From Gossypium raimondii (lineage: Eukaryota > Streptophyta > Magnoliopsida > Malvales > Malvaceae), in NCBI RefSeq assembly GCF_025698545.1, contig NC_068569.1, positions 23,188,001-23,252,000 on the forward strand: DNA of 64,000 bases, given 5' to 3'. Under the pieces are notes generated by a model, which saw only the letters and a program-made list of their open reading frames with translations, ran no database searches and was not told where the DNA came from. Below are positions 58,617 through 64,000 of this stretch, piece by piece. Every line of letters starts with the position of its first letter. The first letter of the stretch is position 1. A program made the translations under genes and the position numbers.

Positions 58617-59869
58617 ATTTTAAAATAATTTCCTTACAGATTTTACATAAATTATTAAAAGATAAAATATCTCTTTAATATCAATTATTTATGAAAAATA
58701 GATATTTTACACATTTTCTAAATAAACTTTTGCCTAAAACTTCATGATTGGAATATTTTACAAGCATATAGAGTACAAATTTTATACCGACCTAAGTAAA
58801 TGTTGAAATCGAATATTTTTATGTATAATCGAGTGTTGGCTTGATGGTTGAGGTTATAGTAATAGAATTGGTGTAACATCTTCTTATAATATTATAATTA
58901 TTTTAAACTTTAATATTATTGGCTTTTAGGCACTCGTTAAGGAATATTTCTTAAATGAGACCTGACTCTACATCCAAATATGATAAAAGAAAGATAAAAT
59001 CTAGACGTAAGTTGGGTTGTTTGATGTGTTGAGAAAATCAATGTTTGAACAGTGTAGTCAAATTCTTGAAGAAACAATAATTGATGAGAAGATTCTTAAC
59101 TGATAAACATATGTTGGGGGCCATCTTGAATTGATTCTCCATCACTTTAACCTTCACTGATATTCTTCAGCAAGATTAGCTTTTATCGTAAGGAATTTTT
59201 ACATGGGGACAACGAAAGCTATTGAGAGCAATACAGCATAAATTCTGCAGTTTTAATGGAGGCCTTTTATTTTTATTATACTTTAATCAGGATATTTCAC
59301 ATTCAACATCTAGTAAGAAATTCGAGCTTTTTTCTTTTCATTTCCTTTGATCATTTTTGTCATTTTGTGGATTGGGAGACTGACTTCCTATGTTGAATGT
59401 TGCAGGGTTGAATATTTCTTCATTCCCTCTTTCCCAAAGTTATTTTCGAGTTAAAATGTTTCAGAACAACAACCCAGAAATGAATCCTGGTGGAGTTGTT
59501 AACTTTTCCAATCAATTGTTTGGAAACAGAGAATCATATTTCAGAACAATGTTCCCCATTTATGGATTGTTTAAAGTTCAGAAAAATTGTGAAAAACCTT
59601 AATTTGGACTGAGAAACTTGGAAGATGTTAAACTCTAAACAACAAAGAACAAGTCCTAATATACTTAAATATATTATTACACCTGAAGTACACAAAATAC
59701 ATTATCAAAGGCAAACTGGATCTTAATTACATACTGATTGTATATTATATGACTGCGTCACTACCCAGATAATTGCTACTTCATTGATACAGTACAGTAC
59801 TAGTGAGTTTTTCTATATATATTCTTAGTTACTTACGAATCTAGTATTTACCTTAATTTGGTTTTATAA
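58617..59869. other. AT-rich intergenic DNA
   Basis: No gene or clear element. The 70-residue plus-strand frame at 59390-59602 has no recognised domain. Confidence 0.4.
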
Positions 59870-60438
59870 TGATGTGCGGAAGCGTATAAAAGAGTAAAAT
59901 TATTGTACTAAAAAATCACACTAAATTCAATTCCCAGGAAAGATAGGTGGATCACAAGGATCGCTTAAGTACCAGGTCTTTCCTAGCCAGAATATCCCAC
60001 AATCGTAATTTAACAGCACAATAAATCACTACAATCACACTTACAATTCATACAGAATAATACAATAAAGAACACAATAATTTAACGAGGTTCTGCAAAT
60101 TTTGCCTACGTCCTCGGGCACTACCAAATATATTTCACTCCAAAATACAAGTGAGAATCTACAGAGAGAGAGAGAGAGAGAACAATGCCTTAAGTAGAGA
60201 ATGAAAAATATGAGATACAGAACGAGAGATGGTTATGCCTATTTATAGTTGAGGTTTAGGGATCAACTTGCAAAATCACTTTACAATTAGGGACCAAATA
60301 TTGCAAATATCTCAAATTTCTTATGCCAATATCTCGATACTCATATATTTGACTTTCCAATATTTGATACCCATATATTTGACTTTCTATTATTTGATAC
60401 CCATATCTTTGACTTTCCATAAATATGGATGATTGCCA
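59870..60438 (-). repeat. 3' LTR of the Copia element
   Basis: About 570 bp with TG..CA-type ends (TGATGTGCGGAAGCG at the left on the plus strand, GATGATTGCCA at the right), immediately next to a purine-rich tract (AAGGTGGAG on the minus strand). It holds an AG microsatellite (60163-60180). The exact left end is an estimate because the second LTR and the target duplication are outside the window. Confidence 0.65.
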
Positions 60439-63400
60439 ATAATCTCCACCTTAAAGATTTGATTCGAATAATCTTATCTTCACACAATTCTCTCTGCCTT
60501 GGTCAACAACACTTGATAGTGCCTTCTTCAACTGTTAAACATGCAGAATATTGATCAAGTTCAAACAATGTTTGAACTTGATTGTTGTTACCACCTTGGT
60601 CATGATATCTGCGGGATTATCTGTAGTCTTAATCTTCTGAAGGTGAATTTTCCCCTCATCAATAATTTCCCGCACAAAATGGAAATGTACGTCGATATGC
60701 TTTGTACGTGTATGATAGACTTTATTCTTTGCTAAATGAATAGCACTTTGACTATCACAATACACGTTAATATGCTCCTGAACCAATCCCAAGGTTTTAA
60801 CCATACCTTGTAACCAAATAGCTTCCTTTACGACCTCTTATTACGCCATGTATTCAAACATGGTTGACAACGCAATGAGGGTTGCGATGTAGACTTCCAA
60901 TTTATTGGTCCTCTAGCAAGTGTAAACACATAACCAGTGGTTGATCTTCGTTTGTCCAAATCACCGGCATAATCAGAATCAACGTACCCAATAACACTTT
61001 TACCAAGTGTAGTATCTTGCTTGAACAATAATCAAATATCCATGGTCTTTTGAATATACCTTAGAATCCATTTCACAGCTTGCCAATGTCATTTTCCAGG
61101 ATTATGCATATACCTGCTCACTATACTAACTGCCTGTGAAATGTCGAGTATTGTACACACCATTGTATACATCAAGCTACCTATTGTATTAGAATACGAA
61201 ACTTATAACATGTATTCTTCTTTCGTATTTGTTGAAGGAGATAGTTGTGCAGAAAGCTTGAAATGAGAAGCCAACGGGGTACTTACAGCTTTTGTCTACT
61301 CGTTCATGCCAAACTTTTGTAGTACCTTCTTCAAATATTACTTCTGAGACAAACTAACTCTGCCATGAGCTCTATCCCTACATATTTCCATGCCAAAAAT
61401 CTTCTTAGCTTCACCTAGATATTTCATCTCAAACTCAAGGTTGAGTTGAGTCTTCAATCTCTCAATTTCAACTTTACTCTTAGATGCTATCAACATATCA
61501 TCAACATATAAGAGCAAGTATACGAAAAATCCTTCTTGTAGCTTCTGAAAATACACGCAATGATCAAATTTACTTCTTGTGTACCTTTGTCCTTTTATGA
61601 ACTGATCAAATCGCTTGTACCACTGCCTCGGGGATTATTTCAATCCATAAAGTAACTTTGTCAGTTTGCAAACCCAATTTTCTTTATCAGCAGAAACCTT
61701 GAATCCATCTGGTTGAGTCATATAGATTTCCTCTTCCAAATTACCGTGTAAAAATGCAGTCTTTACATCGAGCTGAACTAGTTCAAGATCATATTACGGA
61801 ATCAAGGCTAGCAAAATCCGAATAGATGAATGCTTCACAACTGGAGAAAACACTTCATTGTAGTATATTCCTTCTTTCTGAGCGTAACCCTTTACTACCA
61901 ATCTAGCCTTGTATCGAACTTTATTTTTACTAGGAAATCCTTCCTTCTTTGCATATTCCCATTTGCATCCAATTGCCTTCTTTCCTTTGGGTAGTGTCAC
62001 CTACTCCCAAGTCCTATTTTTATGAAGAGACTACATTTCTTCATTCATAGCTTACTTCCACTTTACACTATTAGGGTTACTTTTTGCTTTCGTGTAAGTA
62101 GAAGGAACTTCATCATCTGCAATTGGAAGTGCATAGGCCATCATATCATCAAAGCGAGCAGGCATACGAATCTCTCTTCTTGTCCTCGTATATGCAATTG
62201 AATCATGTTGCTGTAGAAGTTCTTGGGTCGAAACTTCTTCATCATTTGTTCCTTCAATATTAGCTGGATCATCATTAACCTTTTCAAGCTCCACCTGTTG
62301 TAAAGTGCCACTGGTTTTGTTATCCTTTTGTGAATCATTGTTCTTCATCATGGTTGATTCATCAAAAGTCACATCTCTACTGAAAACAATATTCCTTGTA
62401 TCAGGACACCAAAGACAGTATCCTTTTACTCCACCAGTTTACCCATGAATAATATTTTCTTTGCTATTGGGTCTAATTTAGATTCTTTTATATGATAATA
62501 TGCAGTGGAACCAAAAATATGTAAAGAATCATAATCAGTAACAGGTTTACCAGCCCATCTCTCCATAGGAGTTTTTCCATTTATTGTAGCCCAAAATTTC
62601 TTGCCCAATCCAGCATTGGACAACATACATCGAACTTTCTCTAGTATAGTCTGATTCATACATTCTGCCACTCCACTCTATTGTGGTGTATCTCGAACAG
62701 TGAAGTGTCGCACAATGCCCTCATCTTGACATACTTGTAGAAATAGATCATTCTTGTACTCAGTACTATTGTCTGATCGAAGTCGTTTGACCTTTCGACC
62801 AGTCTGGGTCTCCACTATCTTCTTCTATTTCAGAAATGCATCCAAAACTTTATTTTTTTCTTTTCATTAGATACACTCATACTTTTCTTGAATAATCATC
62901 AACAAAAGTAACAAAATAGTGCATATCTCCCAAAGAAGCCACTTTAGTAGGTCCTCACACATCATTGTGAACGTAGTTCAGAATTCCTTTTGTATTGTGA
63001 ATTGCTGAACCAAATTTTATCCTCGCCTGCTTGCCCAAAACACAATGTTCACAAAATTCCAATTTGCAAGAATTTGCACCTTTCAACAAGCCTTGCTTCG
63101 CCAAACTCTGCAAAGCTTTTTCACCAGCATGTCCCAATCATATATGCCATAACCTGGTAGCCTTTGAATCTGCATCTTTCACAGAAGCTGTTGATGTTGA
63201 TCCAATAACTGTACTTCCATTTAAATAGTAAAGGTTATTCCTTCTTGTGCCTTTCATCACCGTCAATACGCCAGCTACTACCTTTAGTAATCCATCCCTC
63301 AAAGTGATTGTGAGCCATTTAGATTCTAAGACCGCTAATGAGATGAGATTTTTCTTCAAGCTAGGTATGTAGCGAACATCTGTCAAGACTTGAATTGAGC

Positions 63401-64000
63401 CGTCATGATTCTTCAATTGGATTGTACCTACTCCCATTATCTTACAAGCGCTGTCATTGCCCATAAAAACAACTCCACATTCTAATTCTTTAAGGCTAGA
63501 AAACCAGTCCTTATTAGGACACATATGCTAAGTACATCCTGAATCCAAAATCCATTCATCTGTATGACATGCCATTGCCATGCCAACCAAGTTAAAGTCT
63601 GACTCCTCATTATGCTCCGCTACATGCATCAGAAATAGCCTTGCCCTTTTGTAACTTAGGACAATTCTTATTCCAATGCCCTTTTTTTACGACAAAAAGC
63701 ACATTCATCTTTGGCAGGTCTCCCTTTGGATTTACTCCTTCTACCAGATTTGTTGCTGTGTGAATGACCTCTTACTGTTAATACTTCTATAGTTGTATCT
63801 CTGTGATCTTTTTTATCTTTCTTTCGAGTCTTAGATCTATACAACGCACTACAGACTGCATCAAATGTGATCGTATCCTTCCCATGAAGCAATGTGGTGG
63901 TAAGATGATCATATTCATCAGGAAGAGAATTCAACAACAGTAATGCCTTGTCTTTATCTTTAAATTTCTCATCCAAATTTAGCAAGTCTGCTAAAATTTT
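59870..64000 (-). mobile_element. Ty1/Copia retrotransposon, 3' part, runs off the window
   Basis: On the minus strand, reading from the right edge, the parts come in Copia order: a Gag region with a zinc-knuckle remnant (about 63.65-64.0 kb), protease/pre-integrase (63.0-63.5 kb, H-A-G-E-K-A-L and a H/C finger), integrase (62.4-62.9 kb), reverse transcriptase (about 61.3-62.0 kb, including YVDDMLIA), RNase H (60.5-61.0 kb, C-D-S-Q-S-A and H-I-D-V-x-x-H-F), then the polypurine tract and the 3' LTR. The integrase-before-RT order defines Copia. The 5' LTR and start lie beyond the window. The coding region is broken by multiple interruptions, so it is a fossil. Age cannot be estimated without the second LTR. 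Confidence 0.9.

Overview
The window is plant nuclear DNA, most likely from a dicot of the cotton family (Malvaceae, probably Gossypium). The evidence is intron-containing genes with plant-only families, very AT-rich intergenic DNA, abundant MITEs, Mutator-like and hAT elements, Gypsy and Copia remains, and a decayed plastid rpl16 fragment. The genus is an inference from recalled resemblance; no search was run.

Layout: 1-12 kb is a graveyard of small DNA elements with no host gene. It includes a 1.2-kb hAT-like element with a perfect 8-bp target duplication, several fold-back elements, and a 2-kb Mutator-like element that carries a short plant-mobile-domain gene piece. From 12.7 to 23 kb lie three host genes: allene oxide synthase (CYP74A, intronless, first committed step of jasmonate synthesis), a seven-bladed WD40 protein of the JINGUBANG type, and a two-exon CYP82 cytochrome P450 on the minus strand. 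From 23.9 to 29.2 kb are LINE debris, a solo Gypsy-like LTR, and the plastid-derived rpl16 fragment. At 29.6-31.0 kb is an internally deleted nucleobase-ascorbate transporter (NAT8-type) pseudogene.

At 31.75-34.6 kb (minus) is a complete five-exon helper NLR of the ADR1 type, followed by a LINE RNase H remnant and, at 38.5-39.2 kb, an intronless subgroup-22-like R2R3-MYB gene. From 39.9 to 42.9 kb is an almost fully delimited Mutator element (long TIRs, 9-bp target duplication) with remains of its transposase and a convergent GRF-zinc-finger gene. A 2-kb solo LTR occupies 43.9-45.9 kb.

From 48.0 to 57.1 kb, all on the minus strand, are a six-exon RBP47-type RNA-binding protein, a small CEP signalling-peptide precursor, and a four-exon plastid HO2 protein (heme-oxygenase-like, with Arg where the heme-binding His should be). 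The last 4.1 kb is the 3' part of a Copia retrotransposon in reverse orientation that runs off the window.

The host genes do not form an operon-like unit. Several do touch stress and defence: AOS makes jasmonate precursors, ADR1 transduces immune-receptor signals, S22 MYBs respond to stress hormones, and CYP82 enzymes often make defence compounds. I see no evidence that this is more than loose co-location. Exon boundaries were worked out by hand from GT-AG sites, reading frame and recalled family sequence.
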